Assembly (NCBI GenBank): GCA_031308135.1
Contig: JAHLJT010009436.1
Coordinates: forward strand, 137,646,950-137,710,949
From: Acheta domesticus
Lineage: Eukaryota > Arthropoda > Insecta > Orthoptera > Gryllidae
Direction: 5' to 3'
Length of the DNA stretch: 64,000 nt
The translations under genes and the position numbers were made by a program. Shown here piece by piece: positions 1 through 12,899 of this stretch. Numbering within the stretch: position 1 is the stretch's first letter; each line of letters begins with the position of its first letter. Below the pieces are notes generated by a model. It made no database searches. It saw only the letters and a program-made list of their open reading frames with translations, and was not told the origin of the DNA.

Positions 1-3000
1 TCCCCGCCCTGCAGTCCCCCCGTCGCCCACGCGACTCCATACTCCGTCCTCCTCCGCGGCGTCCTCGCGGTCCCCGAGGGCGGCGCTGCGTTCGTGACCG
101 AGGCCTTGCGTGTCGCCCGCATTGTCTCGCCGGACAAAAGACAAGACGCTGATTGCGTGCGCCGCGCCGCCGCCGCTCCCTCGGCCCGTCTTCGCGCCGC
201 CGCCGCCGCACAGTGCGAAATTTTCCACAATCAGGAAGGTCAAAATACCACTTCGTATGCGTCACTGTAACTGTCTAAGGATTTGCTTATGTTATACACT
301 AGAATTCAAATGATTCTGGAGCAGTATATCATGATGTTTTGTGATGTAATATTGTGTTTAATTATCCTGGTGTGTGACATCAATAGTGTGTTATTTTGTA
401 CCACACGTTGCATCGAAGAAACAATAATAGTACGTGAATTACTGGCATTTTCTTATTGCGTAAATGTTTGGAAATATTTGTAATCCTCTTAAAGAAGAAT
501 ACGAGACTGAAATATGCTCTGTGTCAGTTTTATCTTCAGCATTTATCTGAAATAGTACATTCTGTAATGGTCTTTATACCAAAGAAATTATATGGAAATC
601 TTAGACCACACGGACTTGCGGAACGAAAATCTTGCGAAACGAAGACAATAAAACTACGAGACTCGACTACTCCGAAACAGCTGCCCTCCAATAATCATTA
701 TACTGCCGCCTGATCACGAAAAAATCAAATAATAATTTCCTATCATCCCTAAAAATTCGAAGAATTGGAAAACATCTTTTTTATTTATCATCAAAAATCA
801 GCAATAATTGTATGTGACGCATAAGGGAGAAGTAAATTCTGAACGACTTCTCGAGCTCCAACACCTCCCTTCCCCTCCCGCCATGCACACACACAACTTT
901 CAAAAATCTACTTAGATGAATTATGAATCAAGATACCTACAAGCTTGGTTTCCAACATTTGAAAACTATAAACTTTCGCTCCCGTGTTCAAACTTTCGTA
1001 GTTTTACCTGCGTACCGAACTAGAAATCTTAAGGAGAACTTGTCCTTGAGGATGGAGGGCACTCCCCACCGTGTTCGGCGCCGTCTTTGCTGTGCGGCGT
1101 TTGACAGAGGCGGCGGCAGGTGTCGTATGAAGGACGGTCGCGCGCCATGCGAAGCCGCAGCGTCGACGCGTCACGCGCTCTCCATTCAGAAAATACGTGC
1201 GCGGCCTGTGGCGCCGTTGTTTGCAGCGCGGCTACGGACGACGCGCCGTGAATTTGATACTCGCGCCCGGAGCGGGAATGCCAGCGCGCAAACACCCCCG
1301 CTGGCGTTTGTTCGCGTATCAGGGGCATGCTTTTTACTTTCTAAAGGAATTAGAAAAGTGAACTTCACACTAGTTTACTTAGGGATGGAAAATGCGGGGT
1401 CAAAATCTAATAGGCACGAATACACTGTTATTTGAAGAAGGGTTTGTGTTACATATATTTTTGATTCTGAGCCCAGGCGAAGAAGATTTACACATTTATG
1501 GCTTTCTTTCTACTGATCATCGTTGTTTGCCTTACCTTCCTCTGTACGCAGGATGGTAGAGTGAATGAGGAATAGATGAATTATTGTGGATGCCCAAATG
1601 AGATGAAGTGGTGGCGGCCAATCTTGTCACAACATTGCGAAAACATCCTTGCCTCTCACTTAAGTGAGACTCGAAGCAGATGTCTTGGAGTTGACTTATG
1701 GACGCTGTTTTTAACCCACTGCACATCCGAGGCCAGCCTGAAAGGACAGTTTAGTTGTTACAGTGTGAATATAACAATTTGTTTATTCTTGCGAAATTTG
1801 TTGCCTACCTGAACTGTTTGCAGAACTTAATGGAGATTATTTAATCGTTAATTTGTTTTCATTTCGCAGATAGTTAAAATAAAATAGTTGTCTTTGTTTT
1901 ATAAATGAATATTAATTTTATTAAAATAAGTATTTCAAAATTATTAGAATTTCACTTTTTTGTGTTATGACTAACTTTAAGAGATTAATGTTCATTAAGA
2001 TGAATTTTTGATAAGAAACTGATGGATTTAATCACCGAGTTGTCGGAAAATTGTATTCTATACTGTCAGAGTATCACAATCTCGGAGCAGGTTAAAAAAG
2101 TGTATCAGTAAAAGGCTCACAGATCGTAAACACAAGGAAGACTCAAGGCTAACTCGCTTGAGCAGATGTGAGCCTTTTAAACCTTTAGAAATCATTGACA
2201 ATCGCCTCCTGCAGGGAAGTGGAGCTGCCCACGCCAGACGGGTTGGCCAAGGGGCGCACGACGCCGAATGTTTGTCCACCACAGCGGACGCCCTTGCGCC
2301 AGTCCGGAGGGACTGGTTCGGAGGCCCCGGGCTTGCACGCCGGCCCCCTCGCCTCGGGGCTGCACTATCGCCGCGTTGCGAAAGGCAGCGAGCGAGTAGC
2401 CCTTGAATGAACGAGCTCCACCAGGCACGCACCCAGCACAGGTCTCCCACGGGACGGCGTGTTTAGAAAAAGCCGCCACATCTGAGCAGATGTGTCAAGT
2501 TGAGCGCCCTTCCCCCTCCCCGGTCCCATGGCCCCCTGCGGCCGAGGCGAGGCGAGGCGAGTTGGCGGCGGCGCTGGAGGTAAAGGGTTCTGGCAGCTGC
2601 TTGCGGTGGCAGCGCTGCACCACGCCGCCGCGGGCGGAGTCACCGCCTCCCAGAGACGCCCGCCCGTTCCCACGCCACGCCGCCACGCGCACGGCCCCGC
2701 CGAGGATCGGGAGGATTCAAGGGGCCGCGGAAAATACGGCCCTGAACGTTTGCCAATTTTAGGAGAAAGGCTTCCGGACAATTGAGTGGCAACACATACT
2801 TTTTTCGAAAACGAACTGTGCAAAAAACAAAACATTTATTAAACAAATTCATACTGTTTTCACTGATAGATAAAACAAAAACAAAATATCATACACAAAC
2901 AAAACATTAACAACAAAACAAAATCAGTATTAGCATTTAATGTATACTGTATTCAAATATTATTCTTCGTTTGATTATTAAACAACGTAATGTTTTAACT

Positions 3001-5689
3001 TTTATATTTATGATTAATTGTTCGGATTCTGTGTCTTAAAAGAGTTCTACGCTTCGACATAATGGTTAACTTCGTGGCTGGTTGGGGAACTAGAGATGAT
3101 AGTGTCGAGGAAGTTTTCTGGCTGAGCTGTTATAATTCAATCGTAATTTAAACGACGGAAAAATGTATACGAAACTTTACTTTCACAGTCGATCAAAGGA
3201 ACGTGATTGGAAGATAGGATATTTACCTTTGATATTTAAAATTATCTTTATTCTCTTTAGAGGAATACAAAAAACCTTTTTACAAAAACATTGTGCTAGA
3301 TTTTTTTCGGAATTTAAACATATTGTATTTTTATTTTAAATATTACTTCGCTGCATTATTTTTTTACCTATAATTTCATTAATAAGCACTAGCACTGCTG
3401 TTCGTTAAATGATGCATTAGAGCCGACGACGTCTGAAGAAATGTCACTGGCAATATTTTTGTGAATGAAAATTTTGAAATCTGAAGTTTGATGTTATGAA
3501 ATTTCTTAGTGTCAATTTGCTTACCCATTATCGAGGTGTATGTTTACTCCCATCTCTCCAAGAGATGACAATTGTGATAATCCCTCTTTCACAGTTTAAT
3601 GCGTTTGAAATATCCTCACAGATTGAAGTCTAAAATCCACTATGCTTAATTGCTTACTGTTCGGTTTTATTATACAGTCAATCATATAGGATTTTGTAGC
3701 TTATTCCTATTTGTCCTGCTTGTCATCTCTTTGCAAAATAGTAATTCAGGATTGAATTCAGAAAAACGAATGTGATGTACACTTCATGGTATAACAGGCT
3801 TGACATAGATTACTGCAGGGACGTGATTCATACACAAAAACAGATGTAGAATATTTAATTTTTATCTTGACTACAAAGAGCGCCATAGTCCAACAGCGTT
3901 ACAAGGTCGTAACTTGTAACGTGGATTACTCACAACAGAATGAGTTGTGGTGCTACAATACAGCACACAATACTTTGCATGTCTGTCATGCCCTTATTAG
4001 TGCAGACCAGAAAGAGTAAATTCGAAGTAGCATATGATTGCTTCCATATAGCATCGTTTTTCTTTTCATGCCTTCATCCATACGAGAGTGCAGCAAATAG
4101 TAAACTTTGTAAATTAAAAATATATGTTCATTTAAAATATTGATACAACTTGATTAGCTCATTACATAATTTCCTAGAAGTTTCAACATTCGTAATTTTT
4201 AATTTTAGTATAAAAGGAAATACGTGTTTTGTTGCAAATCTATACGTCCCTTCTGTTTTTCTTTCTTTAGGGCCCCGTCATATCTGTTTTTGAGAAAAAA
4301 AATTGGCACAATTCGTCAGAATTCCCAGCTCTGGATTTCGGAGAAAAGCTCCTGCATCCCTGTGTCCAGGCCTGTCCGTGTCACTTACCGCGGTCTCCAT
4401 CGCCGTCACCGCCCCCCCCCCTCCTCTCGCGCGCGCCGCTAAGTAGACCCTGACGACGGCGTCGGCGGCCAGCCGGAAATTCGATAATGGGCTCCGATCC
4501 CAGAATAGAGCTCGTGCAGGCGATGCGCTGCGACACGTTATCCGCATTCTTCCGTGAGCCCGCCTCCGAGGCAGACACCGCAAGTCCGGCTGCACGGAAT
4601 CACCTCACCAGCCTACCATGATGAAATTTGCTATTGTTATTTTTATCAAGATCGTATTTCTATTATAAAACTACCTACAGTTCAGAAGTTAAATGTATGT
4701 GTTAGCATGATTGTAAAACTCACGATATCGGGCTTCGTGTCTTTAGCAGTTACTTCATTCTTATTTATTTACGTAATACTTGAAAGCAAATTTGTGAAAT
4801 ATAAATATATATTTCTACGAGAATAGTCATCTGAATTCCAAGCCATTATGAAAAAACAATATTACTTTCGTAATAATAACCATTGTCACTGGAGTCTCAT
4901 CGGAAACAGTCAACCCCGCAGGAACTTTTTACATTTTTGGTGATATTCCAATTTTCATTAATCATTTCAATGGGTGAAATTATCACTGTCTTGTTCGACA
5001 TTGCTTTCTTGCTTCTAGCTGATATTCTTAAAATTGTAATGTAACTTTTTTTGCATTCTGTCAACATTTACGCGCATTAAGTTTAAAATACTGCTTTCAC
5101 AATCATTTTATTTTTCTAGCTCTTTTATGAATGTTAGTTCATATCTCTTCAGCAATCCCGCTTTCTCAATCGTAGTCACAAATGGACGAAAACTCATTGA
5201 TACTTTCTGAGAGAGATTAATCAGCTATTTATTTCATGTAATGAAAGAAGATAGAAAGAAAATGTGAAGATCAACGTCCAGTTAGTAAGAAAGAAGTTTA
5301 AAAACTAGCAAAACCAGATAAGATGGTGTCAGTGCTTCAATTGAAATAGATTACTCCAAGACCTTCGAAGTCTGCATGACAGTACATAGCAACTAGCCTT
5401 ATGACGTAATCCTCCCAAAATTATACCTCTCTCATTGTCACAATGTTTCTCAAATTGCATGACGAGAGCTTGGTGGTGTGTCGTTCGTAAAAATGGAATG
5501 AAACTTGTGAAATTTTCCACCGTTCTTGAATTCCTAACTATTTTTTACGAAAAAAATAATTTACGTATGATGAAATTGAGGAGTGTCAAATGGTGTTTTG
5601 TCATTAAACCTGGAGTTCTCATTCACCGACTTATACTTTTGGATAAAAAATATAGAACATCTAAAGTAATGCGTAATCAGCATTGGTAG

Positions 5690-5965
5690 GTAGTGCCTTT
5701 TCATGACGGTCCAGAACGCCTAGGACTGGAAAATCGCAGGTTCGATACCCGACGGGGGCTGAAAATTTGCTTCATGCATTCCACATAGCGGGGTCGAGTT
5801 CGTTCGTCCATTTTTGTAATGGGCATTTCCAGGTATTTCCTCCCGTATGGCTTCGACACGAATAGAGAAGCAGCACACGAATAGAGAAGAAGCCGCAAGC
5901 CACGGACCCTTCCTTTTTCAACGTTTCGCAATCCCATTCCTAGAGCCGATAGACGGGTTAATCCC
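5690..5965 (+). repeat. tRNA-headed SINE
   Basis: The head ends with a perfect pol III B box, GGTTCGATACC, near 5740. The body includes GCCACGGACCCTTCC, a block also seen in modified form in the SINE at 53.5 kb. It contains a direct duplication of CACGAATAGAGAAG (about 5867-5900). The body is otherwise not recognised. Confidence 0.5.
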
Positions 5966-7069
5966 CTAATCTATGGCACATCCCCCATTCATGTAGGAAA
6001 ATCTCCTAATGTTTGAAATCCAGGCATGCGGCTAGTGGTTGCGAATGCTGTGTTTTGATATTTCCGTTGAAGATCGAAACAATGAATGACGTTGATTTTT
6101 GAAATTTCGACTCAACTGTAGTAAAATCTCATCGCCGCGGGGAATTTCCCTAACATCGTTCGAGGCCACACTATTTCTGCATTATTCTTCCCTTCCGATA
6201 TCTCAGTAGCATGAACCAGAGAGCTGATCGATACACAGCTTCAAAAATAGCGTGCGCACATCGCCATTGCGGGTCGCGATAGGATTTACTGCGCGTTGTG
6301 AAACCGCTGACAAACATGACTGCGTGGTTTCACAATGTTTCTCAGTGCGAAGTAGCTCTCTCGGCCGATACGGCCACTAACTAGCTGAATTAGACTGAAT
6401 AGGCATAGGCGAGTAATGCATGACCTCAAAGTACGCTCACTCAGCATAGAATAACAGATGAAATGTAATGCCTGCATTATGATTACTGTTTGCTTACGAA
6501 CGCTACTAGATTCATTGAATATCCAAATGTCTGTCGTTTTGGTCCTGGTAGATACATGTACAGTACCAATAAATCGTTTGATTACAAAATGCATCTTCAA
6601 TGTATTCCTAGTTTGTTGGAGTAATGAAGAATCGTGTTCTATGGCTACTTGCGTCATGCATATACAAAACAATTTTAGTAATTGCGTGACTAACAGTATA
6701 TCATCACACGAGGTGTATACCACATTTAAGGCGTTTCGTATCTAAGAGACTCGTAATTGTTTATCTTACCCAATTTGTTACCCTACAGTTACTTTTCTAA
6801 GTAGCTCATCTACTCATATTGCGAGAAGATTTATGATGTTCAACACTGTCTCACCTGCCGTTTTTCTTTGACGTGATCAACGAAGCTTAAGAGGAAAATG
6901 CATATCAAATGCTTGAATTCTTTCTAGCTTCCTGGTGCATGCACGAACTTAAGAGCACAGATTAGAATAGATTTAGCGCATAGATAGCCAAGGGAATCGT
7001 CTGCTTGCTAGTAATTAGCTTGCAGCGCGCAGCGATCCTCCGATGCGCCGCCTTGCGCTCACGGCTTCC

Positions 7070-7088
7070 TTTTTTTTCCTGTTGGCAG
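7070..7088 (+). promoter_or_regulatory. Hey: 3' splice acceptor of the last Hey exon
   Basis: A run of T and C (7070-7081) leads to GTTGGCAG, and coding similarity to Hey begins at once after it. An intron interrupts Hey genes at this point, between the bHLH and Orange domains. The open frame extends upstream to an ATG at 7043, but that stretch is the intron's pyrimidine tract and is unlikely to be coding. Confidence 0.8.
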
Positions 7089-7789
7089 GCATGGACGCGC
7101 TGGCGTACGACCCGCACAAGTTCGCCATGGACTACCACAACATCGGCTTCCGCGAGTGCGCGGCGGAGGTGGCGCGGTACCTGGTGACGGTGGAGGGCAT
7201 GGACATCCAGGACCCGCTCCGCCTGCGCCTCATGTCGCACCTGCAGTGCTTCGCGGCGCAGCGCGAGCTGGCGACGAAGCAGGCGACGGCGGCCGCGGCG
7301 GCGGCGACGCCCTGGGGCAGCTACGGCGCGCCGGCGCCCGGCGGCCCGCCGCCCCCGCCGCCGCCCTCGGGCGCACCGCAGCCCTTCCACGCGCCGTCGC
7401 CCGCCGCGGGCGGCCTGCACCCGCAGGCGACGGCGTCGGCGGGCGACGGCGGCGGCGGCGCGTCGGGCCTGCACCCGCCGCCGCCCCCGGCCTTCGACGT
7501 GGCCGCGTCCTCGCAGTGCTCCAACGCCACCCCGCCCTCCACGGCCGTCACCAGCACGGCCACGTCCGCCGCCGCGCAGAGCCGCCTCGCCCAGGGCCAG
7601 CCCTCGGCGCTGACGCCGCTCGCGTCGCCCGCCTACCCGGCGGCGCAGTACCACATGAACCTGAACGCCTTCCCGGCCGCGCCCGCGGGCCTCGGCCACC
7701 ACCTGCAGCAGGGCGGCGCGTACGGCCCCGCGGGCGCGTCCGCCCAGCGCACGCCCTACCGCCCCTGGGGCGCGGAGCTCGCCTACTAG
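7089..7789 (+). CDS. Hey: Hey, 3' terminal coding exon (Orange domain and YRPW tail)
   Basis: Hey is a bHLH-Orange repressor acting in the nucleus downstream of Notch. This exon carries everything C-terminal to the bHLH. A pyrimidine tract and acceptor AG at 7087-7088 open it. The first two bases complete a codon from the previous exon, then 232 codons run from 7091 to a TAG at 7787-7789. Residues about 5-55 match the start of the Hey Orange region (DALAYDPHKFAMDYH, then FRECAAEVARYL and DPLRLRLMSHLQ). A Pro/Ala/Gly-rich linker follows, and the protein ends TPYRPWGAELAY. This has the diagnostic YRPW motif, with a tail that differs from the TEVGAF-type ending of vertebrates. The bHLH half is absent here, so the gene is partial in this window. 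The exon is extremely GC-rich with mostly G/C third positions, unlike its AT-rich flanks. Hairy/E(spl) proteins are excluded because they end in WRPW. Confidence 0.93.
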
Positions 7790-9600
7790 GAGCCCCGCCC
7801 AGGGCCTCGCCACGCCTTGCGAAGAGTGGCTGGATAGTGTCGGCTGTGCAGACGGATACTTACGAGATTGTGCTAGTCCAATGATTATTTATTTATATTT
7901 ATGGACAGATATGAAATGATCGTGCTGTGGAAACGTGCTGGTTCAGGTTTCGGAGAATCAAAATGCTCGCTTATGCCTTGCCAGTGTTGTAGGACTGAAA
8001 ACATTATTGGAAAAGGCTAACCTTTCAAAATACTCCTTTTAGTCTTTGGTGGAAGTTCTTTTACAACGTGAAAGGCAGGCAATGATAATCAATTCATACC
8101 CGTACTTGGAAATATTTTTTTGATTCTCCTCTGTGGGATATGATGGTCTTGTTAATATTATCGATTTTTGTTGACTCACCTTGAACAAGGTGATTTGTTT
8201 CAATTATCGGTGACTACACATTCCTATAAGGCAATATCCCTTGATTTAGGAGTCACAGACTGAACCATCATGTTTCATTTCGAAACGTAAGTGCTGCCTT
8301 AATTTCTTACTGTGTGCGCATGGTTTTGCGGAAAGCTATTGTAGCTATGAACAATTTTTGTCGTAAAACCAACGAATGCCAGTCAAGTTCCGAATCATCT
8401 TCCATACCTGTTTGAGGTAAAATGTAGATAGTATTTACCTCCCATGTATTATAAATAGATGTATTTTATTTTGTGTTCCTTACACGTTTTCTCGCACATT
8501 ATTTTTCCTACCAGGATTCCTATTATTGATGTTTGCTTTTATACCAAAGTTTACGTACTTAACCAAAAAAAACAGATGCTTCTTCCAGGTACCTAATGCT
8601 ATTACCAGTTGTCTTACCATGCTGTACATTTTCTTTCCCAGATGTAATAGGTTATTAGATGTTATTCTCGGACAAACAATCCTACAACGAATTCTTCCTT
8701 GAAATGTTGGGACTATTTGCAACCGGATCGTCGGATGAGACATCGCGAAATTTTCATACTATTTTAATGTCCTTCTCTTCCTGGTCAAAACTGGTTATTG
8801 AGATCTAGAATTGTGAACCAAAGAGTATAATTAGGAGCATTTATGAAATATAACTTGGCTAGTGAACTTTGTAAATGATTTGCTCTCCAGCCAACTTATA
8901 TTTCCATTGTTCATTGATGCACTTACGAATAATTCCAAATTCGTTACTCGTGCAGTTTATTGCAAAAATAAACGAAAAACCGCTCATGGCATTTTCGGTT
9001 ATGTATAACTTTCACCAATTACAGAGAAATGGAATTTCAAAACAGTACGTATTTGAATCTCTTTGTTTGCCATAATGTTAAACCAGAAACCAGTAAGTGA
9101 AGTAGAGGATATTGGACCTTCATACGTAACTGATTGTCGACCTTCGCCTTGGTCAGTAAGTATTTTAAAAAAGAAATCTTAGCTTTGATTTCGTGAGTAC
9201 TAAAATGTTCAATATCACTGAAGTGAAACTGTTATTCGAGTCAAAAAGGTGATTTGTTTTGCATCTCTTTTTACTTATAAATTGTATTCATTTTTTGTCT
9301 TTCAAAATTAAAGAATATCTTTATGCTTTGCCTAACTTAGGTTTTGCATTACGTCTAAAACATTGAAAACATTGACTCGTGAGTGACACTCAAGAAAAAG
9401 GAGAAACTGCAAAAGGCGTTCTGTATTTTCAAACGCAATGTTGTTTTTGTATTTTGATAGTTTTTTACGTTGTGTCTCATCCGACACTCTGCCAAATGGA
9501 TTGTACATACCAGACTATTTTTCTACATGATCTCAGATATTTTGGAGTATATTCAACTATGATCTCAAAAATCCTACAAAAAGAATAAAAAGATCGTGTT
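7790..9600 (+). other. Hey: Hey 3' UTR and downstream sequence
   Basis: Composition drops sharply from GC-rich coding to AT-rich sequence soon after the stop. An AU-rich element with overlapping ATTTA pentamers lies at about 7882-7904, which would suit a short-lived mRNA. The first AATAAA hexamers on this strand are near 8966 and 9584, so the transcript end is not settled. No other gene is visible. Confidence 0.45.
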
Positions 9601-12600
9601 TAATTTGTCATTTTATTTTTATGAAATGCCCATTACTTTTTCCTTCTGAATGAGCAGACGCTTGGCATCTATTTAAAATATCCCCATTTCAAGTAATAAT
9701 TTCAGAGAAACTAAGTGTGGTCAATGAAGGTAAGTCTCCATGGCAAATTTCAAAATATTGCAGAAGTTATCAGTTCTACGGTTTAAGAAAACTTTTATTA
9801 GGTATTCAATACATTCTGCTCTTATGCAAACCTCAAATTTGTTAATGCTTACTAGAACACGTTTTAATTTAAACTTACGCAAAAAACATTTACATTAGAA
9901 TGAAAACATAGATACACGATTTATAACACAAGGCTACATTCACGTTCCTCTACAACTACGCAAGCTGCATATCAAACCGATAATTTACCTATTGGCGAAT
10001 GATCGTAATGTTGATCAGTTTTCTTGAAAACTGTACTCTGAGAATCCTTGAGTGAGCATTGTTCACCCGCGACTCCGCTAAACTCGAGAGCATTAAAATT
10101 TCCTATCCTGAAATAGCTCTCGATCATCCGATCATTAAATATTTTTTTGTAAATAAAAATAATTAATATTTCCCAATTATAAGTTAAAAATGTTATTAAA
10201 TTCAATTGGAGATATATCATTTGCATTTGCTCATGCAATATTAATTTAAAACATTCACTTGACCTACGCCAGAATTGAACTATCGTCCGTTGAAGGCGTG
10301 TCATTCGCTTCAGCACAATACGCAATATTTCTTTGGGAAAAAATTGAGAACTGTCAGTTCATTATCACAAATTTGTCTAATGCCTCTTTTGGGAAATACA
10401 CTTTTCTTCAACTGGCCAACCTTAATAAAATATAGTGTCAATGAACTGCGCATATTGTTTCAGCAAATAATCATTTCTCTTATGAAAACATATCATCGCC
10501 GAAGTACAGTACTTCCACATCCAAAAAGAATGTTTTCCATTGGAAACTAAAAGTAATATCATCAAGTCAGCGTCTCTCTCGTAGATCTGAAGAGCAGGGA
10601 CATGGTGAAGTGACTTTCGAAACATTTTTAGCTCCTGAAGCACATTATTTAGAATAAATAGAAGAATGGTAGTGTGGGGTGATAAATGTCTGTGATGAAT
10701 GCGTTGGAGACTATGTACTTGGCTGTCCGGAAGACGCCGCGTCCAAGCCGATATTTTGGTCGCCATTCTGCCACCTTCCTCAGGGCGTAATGCCCGAGGT
10801 CGCAGAATTGCGCCGCCATCGGCACCTGTGCCTTGGACGCCGCGTCTCACGGACAGCCAAGTACATAGTCAAGTACAAAGCATTCATCTCAGACATTTAT
10901 CACACCCCACAATACCATTCTTCTATTTATTCTAAAGTACATACTGACTCCGGCCGCGTGAGCCTACGCTCTCGAGTTGGAAACTGGCGGAACATAACTC
11001 CCTCAAAAGCAGCGAAAAAAGTATTGTATTTATCATTCAGTTTTCTCATTTCGTCGGAGTGGAAGAAAAGTAACTTGTCTAAAAAATTCTCGTTTTGTAG
11101 TAAAATGGATTTACTCTGAGCGTTATTAAATTAATTTTGTCCTATCATAGTACAAAAAAGATTTTTGAATGTACGATTTTCCGTGTGTATCTACGATGTG
11201 TGTGTGGTAAGGGAGTGCTTAATGACCTTCACCAAACGACGCTATATGGAATAACATCAAAATTAAGGAGGATCAATTTTGCACATGTATGTAGACATAA
11301 ACTAACACTCTTGATAAACATTGAACTGTAATAATCTTAAAACGATCGTTTAAACAATGAAATAATAGAGTATATACTTTTCATTATTTATGTCCGAATG
11401 ACTTCTCCTATTACTTTTATACTACATACATTATTGTACCATATGGTGTGATTAAAGAATGTTTTAAGGTACATGATTATATTACTGAATCCATCGAAAT
11501 TATATTTCTTTCTATTAATTTTCACTTCTGCCGTGAATTACGTGTTTTGCTCTTACACTTATGTGCTGGATGACTAATGCTAAGTCAGAATTCGCTGAAA
11601 TTCCATCGAATTTCACATGTCTATGGGCAAACAATTATCGAATTTTCCCTTCAGTGAAATATTCGTGCGTTTATAATACAATAATATTTTAATGAAATGT
11701 TTAAATAATTGTACTATGTTGCTTTGCATTATTCTATGAGTCTAAACGAAAAACATATGCACCAAAAAATATGAGAGGATTTGCCGATATAATATATTGT
11801 CGATCTACAACTGTGTCGTAAATGCTACAAGGTGGCATCCAAGAACATGAACGTCTGAAATGAAATACCACCACATCAGTATTGAGACCTTACCTACAGA
11901 AAAAATAAGCAACAATCAGTGATCCTGAGGTCGTTTTGTTTACTGGTATCAAAATCGCAGATAATACATGATACGTCCTATTTGTTGTTTCAGCCTCATA
12001 GTTTTATTGAAGCTATGTATTTACTATCGAAACAGTTACACTAAGTGGCAGTCGTTGTTTGGAAATAATCGATAAATCAGCGAGCAGCGTAGCCGTAATT
12101 TCTAACCACTCGAACTATTACTGTCTTTTGGGAGGAGATATTCTTTTTTGAATGAAAAGGGTACAGGGTATACCATGTGCATCTCAGGCGGGGGGGGGGG
12201 AGCATACTCTTCCCTCACATACTGAGTACATCCAGCAGTCTCCCAATTTCATTTTTCCATCAACCTACTGCTCTAAGCGCCATCTGCCGTTGTTTTCTAA
12301 ATTTATTGTCCGAATGTATTATTCGGGAAAATGTGTAACATAGCTCCACTTTTCATAATCTAACTCGTTGCCATGTTAACTGCAATCAATAAATAAAAAG
12401 AAAATGGCTTCAACTATTATTCGGCGGATGTTCACACTTCCCTTAAGCCCCTCCAAAAAATTGTACGTGCCAGAGACACCCACAGATATTTCATGTGCCA
12501 TGTATTCTTTCAATTCTAATCCAGCAACAAAATAATGCAAGAAATGTGTTTGTTATTCATTATTAAAAATCTCCACGGCCATTGTTTCGAATGGTTGAAG

Positions 12601-12650
12601 ATTAGACTTGTATAGGTAAGTAATATATTCTGTATTCATTGTGTGGAAGG
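9600..12650. other. Intergenic between Hey and the CFAP144-like gene
   Basis: AT-rich DNA between two converging genes. Apart from the foldback at 10648-10936 and a G-run near 12190, I see no gene, RNA or recognisable repeat. Confidence 0.5.
10648..10936. mobile_element. Foldback (inverted-repeat) element
   Basis: Two arms of about 110 bp, nearly identical in reverse complement, surround a loop of about 70 bp. The outer ends read TTTAGAATAAATAGAAGAATGG and its complement, and the arms meet at GACGCCGCGTCCAAG / CTTGGACGCCGCGTC. No coding capacity. A shorter foldback at 46.37 kb has a related inner arm. Confidence 0.6.
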
Positions 12651-12653
12651 ATA

Positions 12654-12659
12654 TTTATT
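12654..12659 (-). terminator. Poly(A) signal of the CFAP144-like gene
   Basis: AATAAA on the minus strand, 78 bp past the stop codon, is the nearest hexamer and gives a short 3' UTR. Confidence 0.5.
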
Positions 12660-12736
12660 GAAGTCTTTGCTATATTTGCTATTTAACATATCCCTTACAC
12701 TAGAGTTACGAAACCATACGAAGCGTAATGGTATCT

Positions 12737-12899
12737 TCAATTTTGCGGTCCCACTTCTTTAAAACTCCTTAGAATCTTTGCTTTAATGTATTTCTTGATT
12801 TCCAGTACGTGTTCTGTGTCGGGATCGTTTGTACGGGGATTATAAAATGGTTTTTCGCGTGGGACATCACTCAGTCGAACATTCGCATGCCAACCGTAA
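12737..12899 (-). CDS. CFAP144-like exon 3 with stop codon
   Basis: A good pyrimidine tract (GTTACTTTCTCTTCTAG) precedes the exon, which starts at 12899. It encodes YGWHANVRLSDVPREKPFYN and continues to a basic C-terminus ending KEVGPQN. The open frame extends upstream to a Met at 12925, but those codons lie in the pyrimidine tract and are intronic. Confidence 0.68.

Larger units (their letters stand above)
1..7088 (+). other. Probable Hey intron; no bHLH exon found
   Basis: I searched this stretch for the short exon encoding the end of the Hey bHLH (KLEKAEILQ type) and for the basic region, and found neither. It is therefore most likely intron, or intron plus upstream DNA. It holds CpG-rich patches near 1-240, 1040-1340, 2190-2745 and 4380-4600, and a SINE near 5690-5960. 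The remaining parts (241-1040, 1341-2190, 2760-4370, 4600-5690, 5960-7070) are AT-rich, and I see nothing recognisable in them. Confidence 0.5.

Noticed and set aside
2190..2850. Several overlapping ORFs of 65-156 residues on both strands
   Set aside because: All lie in one CpG-rich block and none resembles a protein family.
7043..7090. In-frame upstream ATG giving MRRLALTASFFF before the Hey exon
   Set aside because: The added residues come from the intron's pyrimidine tract, and Hey similarity starts just after the AG at 7088.
6962..7813. 283-residue antisense ORF over the Hey exon
   Set aside because: Arg/Ala/Gly-rich translation with no domain. It mirrors the GC-rich Hey coding frame.
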